DNA of 11,439 nucleotides from Thioalkalivibrio sp. (GCA_003550945.1 PULL01000014.1:1-11439), one strand, 5' to 3'. Numbered from the stretch's first letter, positions 1-7,565 are shown. Numbers and translations: made by a program. The notes: generated by a model not told the origin, from the letters alone.

Positions 1-59
1 CTGCCTGCCGGCGGGGCGCTGTGACTGTATCCCTGCTGCCGACGCCCGCCGGCAGGCAG
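1..59. repeat. 15-bp perfect inverted repeat at window start
   Basis: CTGCCTGCCGGCGGG at 1-15 is matched by its exact reverse complement at 45-59, leaving a 29-nt loop. The arms are very GC-rich and have no following T-run, so this is not a canonical intrinsic terminator. It could be the 3' end structure of a gene left of the window, or half of a REP-like element. The left arm touches the window edge, so its full extent is unknown. Confidence 0.6.
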
Positions 60-190
60 GCCGCACCACTCCATCGAACGCCGGTGGTTCCGGAAAGGGA
101 GGGCAGAATCGCCATCCGCCGGCGCTTGAATGCCCCGACCCCCTCGGGGACGAGGCAGGCCTAAATGCCAGAAAAATCAATAATTAAAAG

Positions 191-195
191 AGGAG
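191..195 (+). promoter_or_regulatory. Ribosome binding site of the lactate permease gene
   Basis: AGGAG lies 7 nt before the ATG at 203, inside an unusually A/T-rich stretch (about 161-200) for this GC-rich DNA. That supports 203 as the true start. Just upstream, CCCCGA (133-138) and TCGGGG (144-149) form a small perfect hairpin with a C5 loop in the likely leader. I could not pick a convincing -35/-10 pair. Confidence 0.7.
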
Positions 196-202
196 CACTT
201 TC

Positions 203-1975
203 ATGAACCTGGGAATACTGTTTCTACTGGCCCTGATGCCAGTGCTCACGGTCTTGGTCTTCCTCGTGGTGCTGCGATGGCCAGCGAAACACGCGATGCC
301 ACTGGCCTACGTGGTAACCGTGGCGATCGCATTGCTGTTCTGGGGCACCGATTTCATGGTGGTGGCCGCAGCCAGCGTTCATGGCGTCGTGACCGCCTTG
401 AACATCCTGTTCATCGTGTTTGGTGCGATTCTGCTCCTCTACACCATGCGCGAAAGCGGGGCGATGCAAACCCTGCGTCAGGGATTCACGAACATCTCCC
501 CGGACCGGCGCATCCAGGCGATCATCATCGCGTGGATGTTCGGTTCGTTGATCGAGGGGTCGGCTGGCTTCGGCACGCCGGCCGCAGTTGCTGCCCCTCT
601 GCTGGTGGCGATCGGTTTCCCGGCGATGGCGGCGGTGCTCTCGGCGTTGATCATCCAATCCACCCCAGTGTCGTTCGGGGCGGTCGGCACCCCCATTCTC
701 GTCGGCGTCAACGCGGGTCTCTCGGATCAGGAAGTCGTGCTCAACCATATCGGGGACGTCGCGTTCCAGGATTACCTGTTCCAGATCGGCGTGAACGTCG
801 CGATACTGCACGCACTGGTCGGCTTCCTGGTGCCGCTGATCATGGTCGGCATGCTCACGCGCTTTTTCGGCAAGTCGCGCTCCTTCCGTGAGGGCCTGAA
901 GGCCTGGAAGTTCGCGCTGTTCGCCGGCGTGGCCTTCACCGTTCCCTACGTGCTGGTGGCCTGGCTGCTGGGTCCGGAATTCCCGTCGATCGTCGGCGGT
1001 CTGGTCGGTCTCGTGATCGTGGTGACCGCGGCCAAGCGCGGCTTCCTGGTGCCCAAGGACGTGTTCCAGTTCGAGGATCGCAAGTACTGGCAGCCGGAGT
1101 GGATCAGCCGCTTCCAGGATCAGCCGGAACCCGTGCGTTCGAGTGGCGTGACCATCTCCATGCTGCAGGCGCTGGTGCCCTATATCGTCGTGGTTGCCCT
1201 TCTGGTGATCACCCGCACCGTCGAGCCGGTTCAGGCCTTCCTGCGTTCGCCCGAGATGACCCTGTCCTGGACGGGTATCTTCGGCACCAACATCAACACT
1301 TCGTCGCAGCCGCTGTACCTGCCTGGCGCGGTGCTGCTGGTGGCCTCCATCGTCACCTACTTCCTGCACCGGATGTACAAGGAAAAAGGTGCCTACGCGC
1401 GCGCTTGGGGCCAGTCCGGCAAGACCATCCTGGGCGCAAGTGTCGCGCTGCTCTTCGCGGTGCCGATGGTGCAGGTGTTCATCCAGTCCGGTCAGGCTTC
1501 GGACTTCGCCAGCATGCCGCTGGTGCTGGCTGAAGGCGTGTCGGCCGTATCGGGCGCGGCGTGGCCATTCTTCTCGCCGATCATCGGTGCGCTGGGGGCC
1601 TTCATCGCCGGTTCGAACACGGTGAGCAACATGATGTTCTCGCTGTTCCAGTTCGCGACCGCCGAGAGCATCGGGCTGGATGCCAACGGTGCGGCACTGG
1701 TCGTGGCACTGCAGGCCGTGGGCGGCGCCGCGGGTAACATGATCTGCGTGCACAACGTGGTCGCGGCTTCGGCAACGGTCGGTCTGATCGGACGCGAAGG
1801 CGACCTGATCCGCAAGGCGCTGATCCCGATGACCTACTACGTGCTGGCAGCCGGCGCGCTGGGCATGGCGATCATCTACGCGTCGATGCTCTGGTACGTC
1901 GCGTGGATCGCGATCGCGGTGCTCTTCATCCTGTTCATGTACTACAACAAGGGGCGGACACCCGCCACGGCCTGA
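203..1975 (+). CDS. lldP: L-lactate permease family transporter (LctP/LldP)
   Basis: This 590-residue protein is built almost wholly of hydrophobic segments and belongs to the lactate permease family, which imports lactate and, in some members, glycolate, across the inner membrane with protons. E. coli LldP is about 550 residues, so this is full length. Visible family features are the conserved GSLIEGSAGFGTPAAVAAPLL-type segment (about residues 115-136), the SFGAVGTPI segment soon after, and the GSNTVSNMMFSLFQ segment near residue 473. The start is fixed by a good ribosome binding site 7 nt upstream. The gene appears monocistronic, because a strong terminator follows 14 nt after its stop. No lactate or glycolate dehydrogenase gene is adjacent, so the substrate is inferred from the family only. 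Other short-chain 2-hydroxy acids are possible. Confidence 0.9.
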   Translation: MNLGILFLLALMPVLTVLVFLVVLRWPAKHAMPLAYVVTVAIALLFWGTDFMVVAAASVHGVVTALNILFIVFGAILLLYTMRESGAMQTLRQGFTNISPDRRIQAIIIAWMFGSLIEGSAGFGTPAAVAAPLLVAIGFPAMAAVLSALIIQSTPVSFGAVGTPILVGVNAGLSDQEVVLNHIGDVAFQDYLFQIGVNVAILHALVGFLVPLIMVGMLTRFFGKSRSFREGLKAWKFALFAGVAFTVPYVLVAWLLGPEFPSIVGGLVGLVIVVTAAKRGFLVPKDVFQFEDRKYWQPEWISRFQDQPEPVRSSGVTISMLQALVPYIVVVALLVITRTVEPVQAFLRSPEMTLSWTGIFGTNINTSSQPLYLPGAVLLVASIVTYFLHRMYKEKGAYARAWGQSGKTILGASVALLFAVPMVQVFIQSGQASDFASMPLVLAEGVSAVSGAAWPFFSPIIGALGAFIAGSNTVSNMMFSLFQFATAESIGLDANGAALVVALQAVGGAAGNMICVHNVVAASATVGLIGREGDLIRKALIPMTYYVLAAGALGMAIIYASMLWYVAWIAIAVLFILFMYYNKGRTPATA

Positions 1976-1989
1976 TCAGGGTCGTACGA

Positions 1990-2023
1990 CCGGGTCCGGC
2001 CGTGGGCCGGACCCGGATCTTTC
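1990..2023 (+). terminator. Intrinsic terminator after the lactate permease gene
   Basis: A perfect 12-bp stem, CCGGGTCCGGCC at 1990-2001 and its complement at 2005-2016, has a 3-nt GTG loop and is followed by ATCTTT. It begins 14 nt after the permease stop. A 10-nt palindrome, GTCGTACGAC (1981-1990), abuts it. The T-tract is short, but the stem is very strong and the position is right. The remaining stretch to the next gene (2024-2272) shows no gene I can support. Confidence 0.8.
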
Positions 2024-2272
2024 CGGCGGCAGCTGCCGTCTGGGCCCGGGCCTCCCATTGCGGTGCACATCCCCCTCCGCGCAGCGTCGGCCGGCCGGGC
2101 GGGGACGATCGTGGGGACAACGCAGGCGAACCGCGACTGCGGCGCTTCCGCCGTGGCCGTGGCGCGAGCGGGACCGATTACGACTTTTTCCTAGCGCCAG
2201 TTGCCGTTTCGCCTATGTTCGGTCGACATCGCCCGGGAGTAGCCTGTCCCGAAGCCCCCGCCTGAGATTGTG

Positions 2273-2743
2273 ATGAACAACAGCAAGCGTCGCTTCGTCC
2301 TGAGGACTTCCCTGGCAGTCGGGACGGTCGCCCTCGCGGCCAAGGCCGGTCTGCTGATCCCTTCCAACCTGCTCGCTGCGTGGCCGAAGGATGCGTTTAC
2401 GGCGCGCGATTTCGATACCGCAATCAAAACCGTCACCGGCCCCGAGGGTTTTGCCGATGGGCCCATCGAGATACACGCGCCCGAGATCGCGGAAAACGGT
2501 TCGATGGTCGCGATCACCGTGGAGACCGCGATGCCCGACGTCACCGAAATGGCGCTCTTCGTGGTCGAGAACCGTCAGCCGCTGAATTCGAAGTTCGTGC
2601 TGGGTGCCGGCGCGGTCCCGATGTTCTCGTTGCGGGTGAAGATGGCCGAAACGTCCGACGTGGTCGCCGCAGTGAAATCCGGAGGCCAATGGTATGCGGC
2701 GTCACGCGAAGTGAAGGTGACTCTCGGCGGCTGCGGAGGGTGA
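2273..2743 (+). CDS. soxY: Sulfur-carrier protein SoxY (Tat-exported), without adjacent soxZ
   Basis: SoxY is the periplasmic carrier of the thiosulfate-oxidizing Sox system. With SoxZ it holds the sulfur substrate covalently on a cysteine near its C-terminus while SoxXA, SoxB and SoxCD act on it. This 156-residue protein has a twin-arginine signal (KRRFVLR, residues 5-11, then a hydrophobic stretch ending near the LLAAW segment). It also has the central APEIAENGSMVAITVET block typical of SoxY, and ends in the diagnostic GGCGG with the substrate-binding cysteine. Length is normal for the family. I chose ATG 2273; an in-frame GTG at 2270 would add one residue. Neither start has a strong ribosome binding site. 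SoxY normally needs SoxZ, and soxZ usually follows directly. Here neither soxZ nor another sox gene lies within the window. It may be an extra soxY copy, or use a SoxZ encoded elsewhere. Confidence 0.92.
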   Translation: MNNSKRRFVLRTSLAVGTVALAAKAGLLIPSNLLAAWPKDAFTARDFDTAIKTVTGPEGFADGPIEIHAPEIAENGSMVAITVETAMPDVTEMALFVVENRQPLNSKFVLGAGAVPMFSLRVKMAETSDVVAAVKSGGQWYAASREVKVTLGGCGG

Positions 2744-2798
2744 GCCGACTTTGGCCCCGGCATTTCCGGGCAACAGACGGGAAGCACGGTAGCTCGCG

Positions 2799-2835
2799 AC
2801 TGCCGTAAGCTTCCGGCAGTCTGCCGGTGCGGCAG
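2799..2835. repeat. Two tandem hairpins of alternating CTGCCG / CGGCAG
   Basis: ACTGCCG (2799-2805) pairs with CGGCAGT (2814-2820) across an 8-nt loop. Directly after it, CTGCCG (2821-2826) pairs with CGGCAG (2830-2835) across GTG. All four arms are the same hexamer in alternating orientation, so alternative pairings (first with fourth, second with third) are also possible. No T-run follows. It could be the 3' end structure of the soxY transcript, a REP-like element, or an attenuator-like switch. The arrangement is seen directly; the role is not. Confidence 0.55.
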
Positions 2836-3075
2836 AGCGCAGGCTCCCTGCGTTGGAAACGGTGGCGGGCCGCCGCCATCGACAGCAGGCGGCACAATTG
2901 CAGTGCGGGGTGTTTCTCCCGCTTTGCCTTTTCGCGGCTCGCCGCGTGGCAGGCGCGCAGGCAACCTGGGCTGCCAGCGGCAGTCGAGGACCTTGCTACC
3001 GGTTTGCGGCAGGCGTTTTCGCGTGCATCATGGGCGGATGAGGCACGTCGGTCTGCAGGCAGAGGATGTGACAGC

Positions 3076-3080
3076 GGAGG
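3076..3080 (+). promoter_or_regulatory. Ribosome binding site deciding the helicase start
   Basis: GGAGG sits 5 nt before an in-frame GTG at 3086. The alternative in-frame starts at 2903 (ATG), 3038 (ATG) and 3068 (GTG) have no properly spaced purine-rich site. The residues they would add (rich in Arg, Gly and Pro at the far end) do not resemble a helicase N-terminus. Confidence 0.55.
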
Positions 3081-3085
3081 CCAGG

Positions 3086-5464
3086 GTGAACGACCCGGTT
3101 CAACGGCTGGTCCGCCGCCTGCGCAAGCGTTACGCGGGGAGAATCACCGGAGACGTGATACTGCCCGCGCGCGCGGCGCGGCTGTTGCCGCTGCCCGCGG
3201 AGCTCGAGCCGCGCCTTGCGGCCGCACTCAACGCTCGGGGGGTTCAGCAGCTGTACAGCCACCAGCGCGTGGCCTGGGACGCGGTGACCGCCGGGCGGCA
3301 TACGGTGATCGTCACGCCCACCGCGTCGGGCAAGACGCTTTGCTACAACCTGCCGGTACTGCAGGCCGCGCTGGGCGCCCGCGCAAAGGCTTTGTACCTG
3401 TTCCCGACCAAGGCGTTGTCGCAGGATCAGGTTGCCGAATTGATGGAGCTGAACGAGGCCGGTGGCCTCGGCATCCGCGCGTTCACCTTCGACGGCGACA
3501 CTCCGGGCGATGCGCGCAAGGCAGTGCGCACCAAGGGCGATATCGTCGTCTCGAACCCGGACATGCTGCACCAGGGCGTGTTGCCGCATCACACCAAGTG
3601 GGCGCAGTTCTTCGAGAACCTGCGCTTCGTGGTGATCGACGAGATGCACACGTATCGCGGCGTGTTCGGCTCACACGTCGCGAACGTGATCCGGCGCCTG
3701 CGCCGTGTCTGCCGTTTCTACGGCTCCGATCCGGTGTTCGTGCTGAGTTCCGCGACCATCGCAAACCCGGCGCAACTGGCCGAGGGCCTGATCGGCGAGC
3801 CGGTTACGGCGATCACCGAGAGCGGCGCGCCGGCCGGCGAGCGCCACCTGCTGCTGTGGAACCCGCCGGTGGTGAACGCCGATCTCGGTATCCGCGCGTC
3901 GGCGCGTTCGCAGGCCACCCGCATCGCCCGCATGGCGGTGAAGAGTGGGCTGAAAACCATCGTGTTCGCGCAGTCTCGGCTGATGGTCGAGGTGCTGACC
4001 AAGTACCTGAATGACGTGTTCGACGCCGATCCGCGCAAGCCGGCCCGGGTGGCCGCCTACCGGGGCGGTTACCTGCCGACGCAGCGTCGCGAGACCGAAA
4101 AGGCATTGAGGGCCGGTAACGTCGACTGCGTGATCGCGACCTCGGCACTGGAGCTCGGCGTCGACATCGGCAGCCTCGACGTCTGCGTGTTGAACGGCTA
4201 TCCGGGGACGATCGCCGCGACCTGGCAGCGGCTCGGCCGGGCCGGTCGGCGGCAGCGTCCGTCGCTGGGTGTGCTGATCGCGACCAGCCAGCCGCTGGAC
4301 CAGTACATCATCCGCAACCCGGAATTCTTCCTCGAAAGCTCTCCCGAGCACGCCCGCATCGATCCCGACCAGCTGCTGATCCTGCTCGACCACGTGCGCT
4401 GCGCGGCCTTCGAGTTGCCGTTTCGCAGGGGCGACCGCTTCGGCAAGGAGAACCTCGAGGAACTGCTCGGGTACCTGGAAGAGCACGGCGTGCTGCACCG
4501 CGAGGCCGACACCTGGCACTGGACCGAAGACAGTTACCCGGCGCAGAGCGTCAGCCTGCGCTCGGTCGCCGAGGGCAATTTCGTGGTCGTCGACACCACG
4601 GGCGGGCGCAAGGACATCATCGCCGAGGTCGATTACTCCAGCGCCGCCGAGACGTTGTACGAGGGCGCGATCTACATGGTGCAGGCGCAGACCTGGCAGG
4701 TCGAGCGGCTGGACTGGACCGGGCGCAAGGCCTTCGTGACCAAGACCGAGGTCGACTACTACACCGACGCGATCGACTACACACGGCTGAAGATCCTCGA
4801 CCGCTTCGAGCACCGCCAGGACGGCCGCACCGAGACCGCGCACGGCGAGGTGCACCTGGTCCGGCGCATTCCCGGCTACAAGAAGATCCGCTACTACAGC
4901 CACGAGAACATTGGTTACGGCAACATCGACCTGCCGGACCAGGAGATGCACACGACCGCCGCCTGGTGGGAGGTCGCTCCGGATGTGCTCGCCGAGTGTT
5001 TTCCCAGCCGCCAGCAGGCCCTGGACGGTTTCCTCGGCGCCGCCTACGCGATGCATCACGTGGCCGCGCTGATCGTGATGTCCGAGCCACAGGACATCGG
5101 CCGCGCCGTGGGCGACGGCGACGCCCGTTGGTTCGCGACCGTCGGCGCGGACGGCCGTGGCCAGATGCGCAGCCTGGACGGCGGCGAACAGGATCCGGAA
5201 CGCGAGACGCGGTTCCGCCCGGCGGTGTTTCTGTACGACAACTTCCCCGGTGGTGTCGGTCTCGCCGCGCCGCTCTACGACCAGCGCGACCGGGTGATCA
5301 CCGGTGCAGCGCAATTGATCCGCGACTGCGATTGCCGGCACGGCTGCCCCGCGTGCATCGGGCCCATCCTCGCTTCCGACGAGGAGCGCGGCTTTTCCCC
5401 GAAGACCGCGGCGCTGACCGTGCTCGCGCAGTTCGAGTCCGATGGACCTGAAGCGGCGGCTTGA
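3086..5464 (+). CDS. mrfA: DEAD/DEAH-type superfamily 2 helicase of the MrfA/YprA family
   Basis: This ATP-driven DNA helicase has 792 residues from the GTG start. Numbered from that start, Walker A is TPTASGKT at about 77-84 and motif II is DEMH at about 185-188 (a DEAH-box variant) in the family segment VVIDEMHTYRGVFGSHVANV. Motif III is SAT at about 222-224, motif V is TSALELGVDIG at about 352-362, and motif VI is QRLGRAGRR at about 381-389. The C-terminal half is the MrfA-type domain ending in a four-cysteine cluster DCDCRHGCPAC (Cys 748, 750, 754, 757). In B. subtilis MrfA the equivalent cysteines are needed for repair. B. subtilis MrfA acts with the exonuclease MrfB in a UvrABC-independent pathway for mitomycin C lesions. 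Here the next gene is the MrfB-like exonuclease, overlapping by 23 nt, which strongly supports the assignment. A role in crosslink or adduct repair is inferred from this pairing. ATG 3038 (808 residues) is an alternative start. Confidence 0.88.
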   Translation: MNDPVQRLVRRLRKRYAGRITGDVILPARAARLLPLPAELEPRLAAALNARGVQQLYSHQRVAWDAVTAGRHTVIVTPTASGKTLCYNLPVLQAALGARAKALYLFPTKALSQDQVAELMELNEAGGLGIRAFTFDGDTPGDARKAVRTKGDIVVSNPDMLHQGVLPHHTKWAQFFENLRFVVIDEMHTYRGVFGSHVANVIRRLRRVCRFYGSDPVFVLSSATIANPAQLAEGLIGEPVTAITESGAPAGERHLLLWNPPVVNADLGIRASARSQATRIARMAVKSGLKTIVFAQSRLMVEVLTKYLNDVFDADPRKPARVAAYRGGYLPTQRRETEKALRAGNVDCVIATSALELGVDIGSLDVCVLNGYPGTIAATWQRLGRAGRRQRPSLGVLIATSQPLDQYIIRNPEFFLESSPEHARIDPDQLLILLDHVRCAAFELPFRRGDRFGKENLEELLGYLEEHGVLHREADTWHWTEDSYPAQSVSLRSVAEGNFVVVDTTGGRKDIIAEVDYSSAAETLYEGAIYMVQAQTWQVERLDWTGRKAFVTKTEVDYYTDAIDYTRLKILDRFEHRQDGRTETAHGEVHLVRRIPGYKKIRYYSHENIGYGNIDLPDQEMHTTAAWWEVAPDVLAECFPSRQQALDGFLGAAYAMHHVAALIVMSEPQDIGRAVGDGDARWFATVGADGRGQMRSLDGGEQDPERETRFRPAVFLYDNFPGGVGLAAPLYDQRDRVITGAAQLIRDCDCRHGCPACIGPILASDEERGFSPKTAALTVLAQFESDGPEAAA

Positions 5465-6845
5465 TGCGCTGAGGCGCGACGCGGGATCGCGAGACGCCGC
5501 CGGGTCGGCCGTGCCCGCGCGCGATCCAACCAATGGCGCTGGAGCCGTCGGTATCGGCACGCCGTTGGACGGCCCGGAGATGGAGCCCGCGCCGACTAAG
5601 CCGGCGCCGCTTCGCAATCGTCTTGATCGGCTGGCGGGCCGTACCGCTCGTGGCGCAGGCAGTGGCGGGGGAACGCGAGTCGCTGTTTCGGCCGAAGCGC
5701 TCGCGGAGCGCTTTGGCGGCGAGGTTGTGGCCGAGCACCTGGTTCTCGTCGAGACCTTGTTGCCGTTGCACAGCAGGCACGGACGTTTGCCTTTGGTCGA
5801 TGCGCTGGAACCGCTTTGGCCGTTGGCGGCCCCCTCCCCAACCCCTCTCCCGCCTGCCGGACAAACGGGTCAAGGGCAGGGGACAGATTTGCAAATCTGT
5901 CCCCAAGGGCGTGAGCGGATTTCGAACAGCGTGCCAGGGTTCAGGCTCCTCGGAATCGACACCGAAACCACCGGCTTGGCCGGGGGTACCGGGACCGCCG
6001 CTTTCATGGTCGGGGTTGCGGAGGCTGGGCCGGATGGAATCAGGCTGCGCCAGTGGCTGTTGACTGCCTTCGCTGGCGAAGCCGCGATGCTCAACGAGCT
6101 GGAACGAAGCCTGTCGACCACCGATCTGCTGGTGAGCTACAACGGCAAGACCTTCGACCTGCCGCTACTCCGCGACCGTCGGCGCCTGCAGCGCGCTGCT
6201 GCGCTGCCTGAGCCGTCGCACCTCGATCTGCTGCACCCGACGCGCCGGCTGTTCCGCGCCGCCTGGCCCGACTGCCGTCTGGCCACGGCCGAGCGGCATT
6301 TGCTCGGGCTTGTTCGCGACAATGACCTGCCCGGCTCGGAGGCGCCGCGCGCCTGGCGAGACTACCTGGCCGGCGGGCCTCCAGAGGATCTGGGGCGTGT
6401 GCTCCGGCACAACGCGCTGGACCTCTTGAGCCTGTTACTGCTGGGTCCTGCACTGGCCCACGCGCTGCGAGATCCTGCGGCCTTCGGGGCGGACCCGCGT
6501 GCCGCGGCGGGCCTCTGGGAACGCCACGGCGAGTTCAGTCGCGCGCTCGCGGTGCTCGAAGGCTCGCGCGCGCGCCTCGACACCCGGGGTGAGCTGGAAC
6601 TCGCGTGGGCGCTGCGCCGAGCGGGTCGTTGGCCGGAGGCAGAGAAGATCTGGGAGCGGCTTGCCCGCGACGGCTGTGCCGAGGCCGTTGAGCGTCTGGC
6701 GAAATATCACGAGCATGTGCGCCGCGATTGGTCCCGCGCCCTCGATTACGCGACGCGTCTGGCAGATGGCCCAGAAGGCCGCCATCGCCGCGACAGGCTG
6801 CAACGCCGGCTCGGGACGCCGCAGGGGCGGTTGGACTTCTCCTGA
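5442..6845 (+). CDS. mrfB: RNase H-like DEDD exonuclease of the MrfB/YprB family, with a repeat inserted in frame
   Basis: This 467-residue protein has a DEDD(h)-type 3'-5' exonuclease fold. Exo I is GIDTETTGLAGG (Asp173, Glu175), Exo II is SYNGKTFDLPLL (Asp239) and Exo III is HNALDLLSL (His323, Asp327), so all metal-binding acidic residues and the general-base His are present. Residues about 350-445 have TPR-like helical pairs (GLWERHGEFSRALAVLE, LAWALRRAGRWPEAEKIW). This is the YprB architecture; B. subtilis MrfB is a metal-dependent exonuclease working with the helicase MrfA. Here it starts inside the mrfA-like gene (23-nt overlap), implying translational coupling and one transcript. Residues about 131-160 are encoded by a dispersed palindromic repeat that keeps the frame. 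Residues 12-80 are also low-complexity and poorly recognisable. The protein is longer than B. subtilis MrfB (roughly 410 residues), mostly because of these linkers. The catalytic domain lies downstream of the insertion and looks intact. Confidence 0.85.
   Translation: MDLKRRLDALRRDAGSRDAAGSAVPARDPTNGAGAVGIGTPLDGPEMEPAPTKPAPLRNRLDRLAGRTARGAGSGGGTRVAVSAEALAERFGGEVVAEHLVLVETLLPLHSRHGRLPLVDALEPLWPLAAPSPTPLPPAGQTGQGQGTDLQICPQGRERISNSVPGFRLLGIDTETTGLAGGTGTAAFMVGVAEAGPDGIRLRQWLLTAFAGEAAMLNELERSLSTTDLLVSYNGKTFDLPLLRDRRRLQRAAALPEPSHLDLLHPTRRLFRAAWPDCRLATAERHLLGLVRDNDLPGSEAPRAWRDYLAGGPPEDLGRVLRHNALDLLSLLLLGPALAHALRDPAAFGADPRAAAGLWERHGEFSRALAVLEGSRARLDTRGELELAWALRRAGRWPEAEKIWERLARDGCAEAVERLAKYHEHVRRDWSRALDYATRLADGPEGRHRRDRLQRRLGTPQGRLDFS
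5829..5921. repeat. Dispersed repeat inserted within mrfB, with a perfect 26-nt palindrome
   Basis: The core at 5879-5904 is a perfect palindrome with 13-nt arms (GGGGACAGATTTG and its exact complement). It is of the 'GGGGACAGATTT' type found dispersed in many proteobacterial genomes, often near REP-associated (RAYT/IS200-like) transposases. Just before it, CCCCTCCCCAACCCCTCTCC (5831-5850) resembles another common dispersed element. CCTGCC (5853-5858) pairs with GGCAGG (5875-5880). In the mrfB frame the palindrome reads GTDLQICP, and because it is palindromic the opposite strand reads the same peptide. The outer limits are approximate. The palindrome is seen directly; the mobile origin is inferred. 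Confidence 0.75.
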
Positions 6846-7128
6846 AGCCACTCCGCAGGAGCCCAGCCCCTCCGGCCGATCCAGCGCTGGTCGAATCCCC
6901 TGTCGCCTTGGCCTGGCCTCGCGCCCGGTCTTCGTGGGGCTCTTCCTGTGAACCGCGATTGCAGTCGATCCCTTCACCTGACCATGGCGCCGGGAACACC
7001 CAGGATTATCTGGCAAGTTCAGAGGCTTGGGACTATCCTGTAAGCAGGGACGCTGTACATTCGGCAGCCGTGGCATGGATGAATCGTTTTCCAGGGAAGG
7101 GTCCAGGACTTGGGTAGCGGGTTCAGAC

Positions 7129-7518
7129 ATGGAACAACGAAAGAACATCCGTCTTCCGCTCAGGTTGTCCGGGCAGGTCTGCCTGAATGACGGGCAGGCG
7201 CACGATGCCGAGACGCACGACATCAGCCTTAAGGGCGCTTTTCTCGAACACGTGTACAGCGGGGAAGCCGATCGCAATTGCGTGCTCACGCTGTTCGCCG
7301 GGGATGAGGATTTGTTTGCGGTGACCGTCGATGGCCGCGTCGTCTACGAGGACGAACGCGGTTGTGGCATCGAATTCCAGTCCATGGACAGGAAAGACTT
7401 CGAGGCCCTGGAGGTCTTTCTGCAGGCGCATGTTCCCGATCCTGGACAACTCCGTCGCGAAATCCGGCAGGGAAGCATCCCGTCCCTCAAAGACTGGATG
7501 CTCTCCGGCTCCGCGTAG
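7129..7518 (+). CDS. Stand-alone PilZ domain protein (cyclic-di-GMP receptor)
   Basis: This 129-residue protein consists of one PilZ domain. The two c-di-GMP binding motifs are present: RKNIR (RxxxR, residues 4-8) and DISLKG (D/NxSxxG, near residue 32), followed by the usual beta-barrel sequence (VDGRVVYEDERGCGIEFQSMD). PilZ proteins transmit c-di-GMP levels to motility, pilus or polysaccharide machinery. This one has no output domain, so it probably acts by binding a partner. A C-terminal tail of about 25 residues (DPGQLRREIRQGSIPSLKDWML) is not part of the core fold. I chose ATG 7129 because the RxxxR motif directly follows; ATG 7075 would add 18 residues without resemblance to the family. 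No strong ribosome binding site is visible at either. The 283-nt gap before it holds no gene I can support, only a palindrome CCAGCGCTGG (6881-6890) and a weak promoter-like pair (CTGGCA 7010-7015, TATCCT 7034-7039). Confidence 0.85.
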   Translation: MEQRKNIRLPLRLSGQVCLNDGQAHDAETHDISLKGAFLEHVYSGEADRNCVLTLFAGDEDLFAVTVDGRVVYEDERGCGIEFQSMDRKDFEALEVFLQAHVPDPGQLRREIRQGSIPSLKDWMLSGSA

Positions 7519-7565
7519 CACCGTACGCGCAGCGTCTTCGCCGCCGCGTTTGTTGGGCGAGGCTT

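Larger units (their letters stand above)
2744..3085. other. Gene-free stretch between soxY and the helicase gene
   Basis: I see no convincing gene in these 342 bases. Open frames here are extensions or shadows of the helicase gene. The first part holds a weak 5-bp hairpin (CCCGG 2756-2760 with CCGGG 2766-2770) and then the tandem hairpins at 2799-2835. The rest contains no clear promoter that I can defend. Confidence 0.5.

Noticed and set aside
224..1753. 509-residue open frame on the minus strand opposite the lactate permease
   Set aside because: Rich in His, Arg and Gln with no domain; it is the shadow of a clearly coding membrane-protein gene.
2201..2219. TTGCCG and TATGTT before soxY as a promoter
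   Set aside because: The spacer is only 7 nt, which does not fit a sigma-70 promoter.
2827..4014. 395-residue plus-strand frame overlapping the start of the helicase gene
   Set aside because: It runs through Walker A and DEMH coding sequence in another frame and reads as Arg/Gly/Ala-rich composition without motifs.
3671..5617. 648-residue open frame on the minus strand opposite the helicase
   Set aside because: It is antisense to a gene with every helicase motif. Long antisense frames are expected at this GC content, and its translation shows no recognisable domain.
5829..5921. mrfB as a pseudogene broken by a repeat
   Set aside because: The frame is maintained through the element and all DEDDh residues follow intact, so an active protein is more likely.
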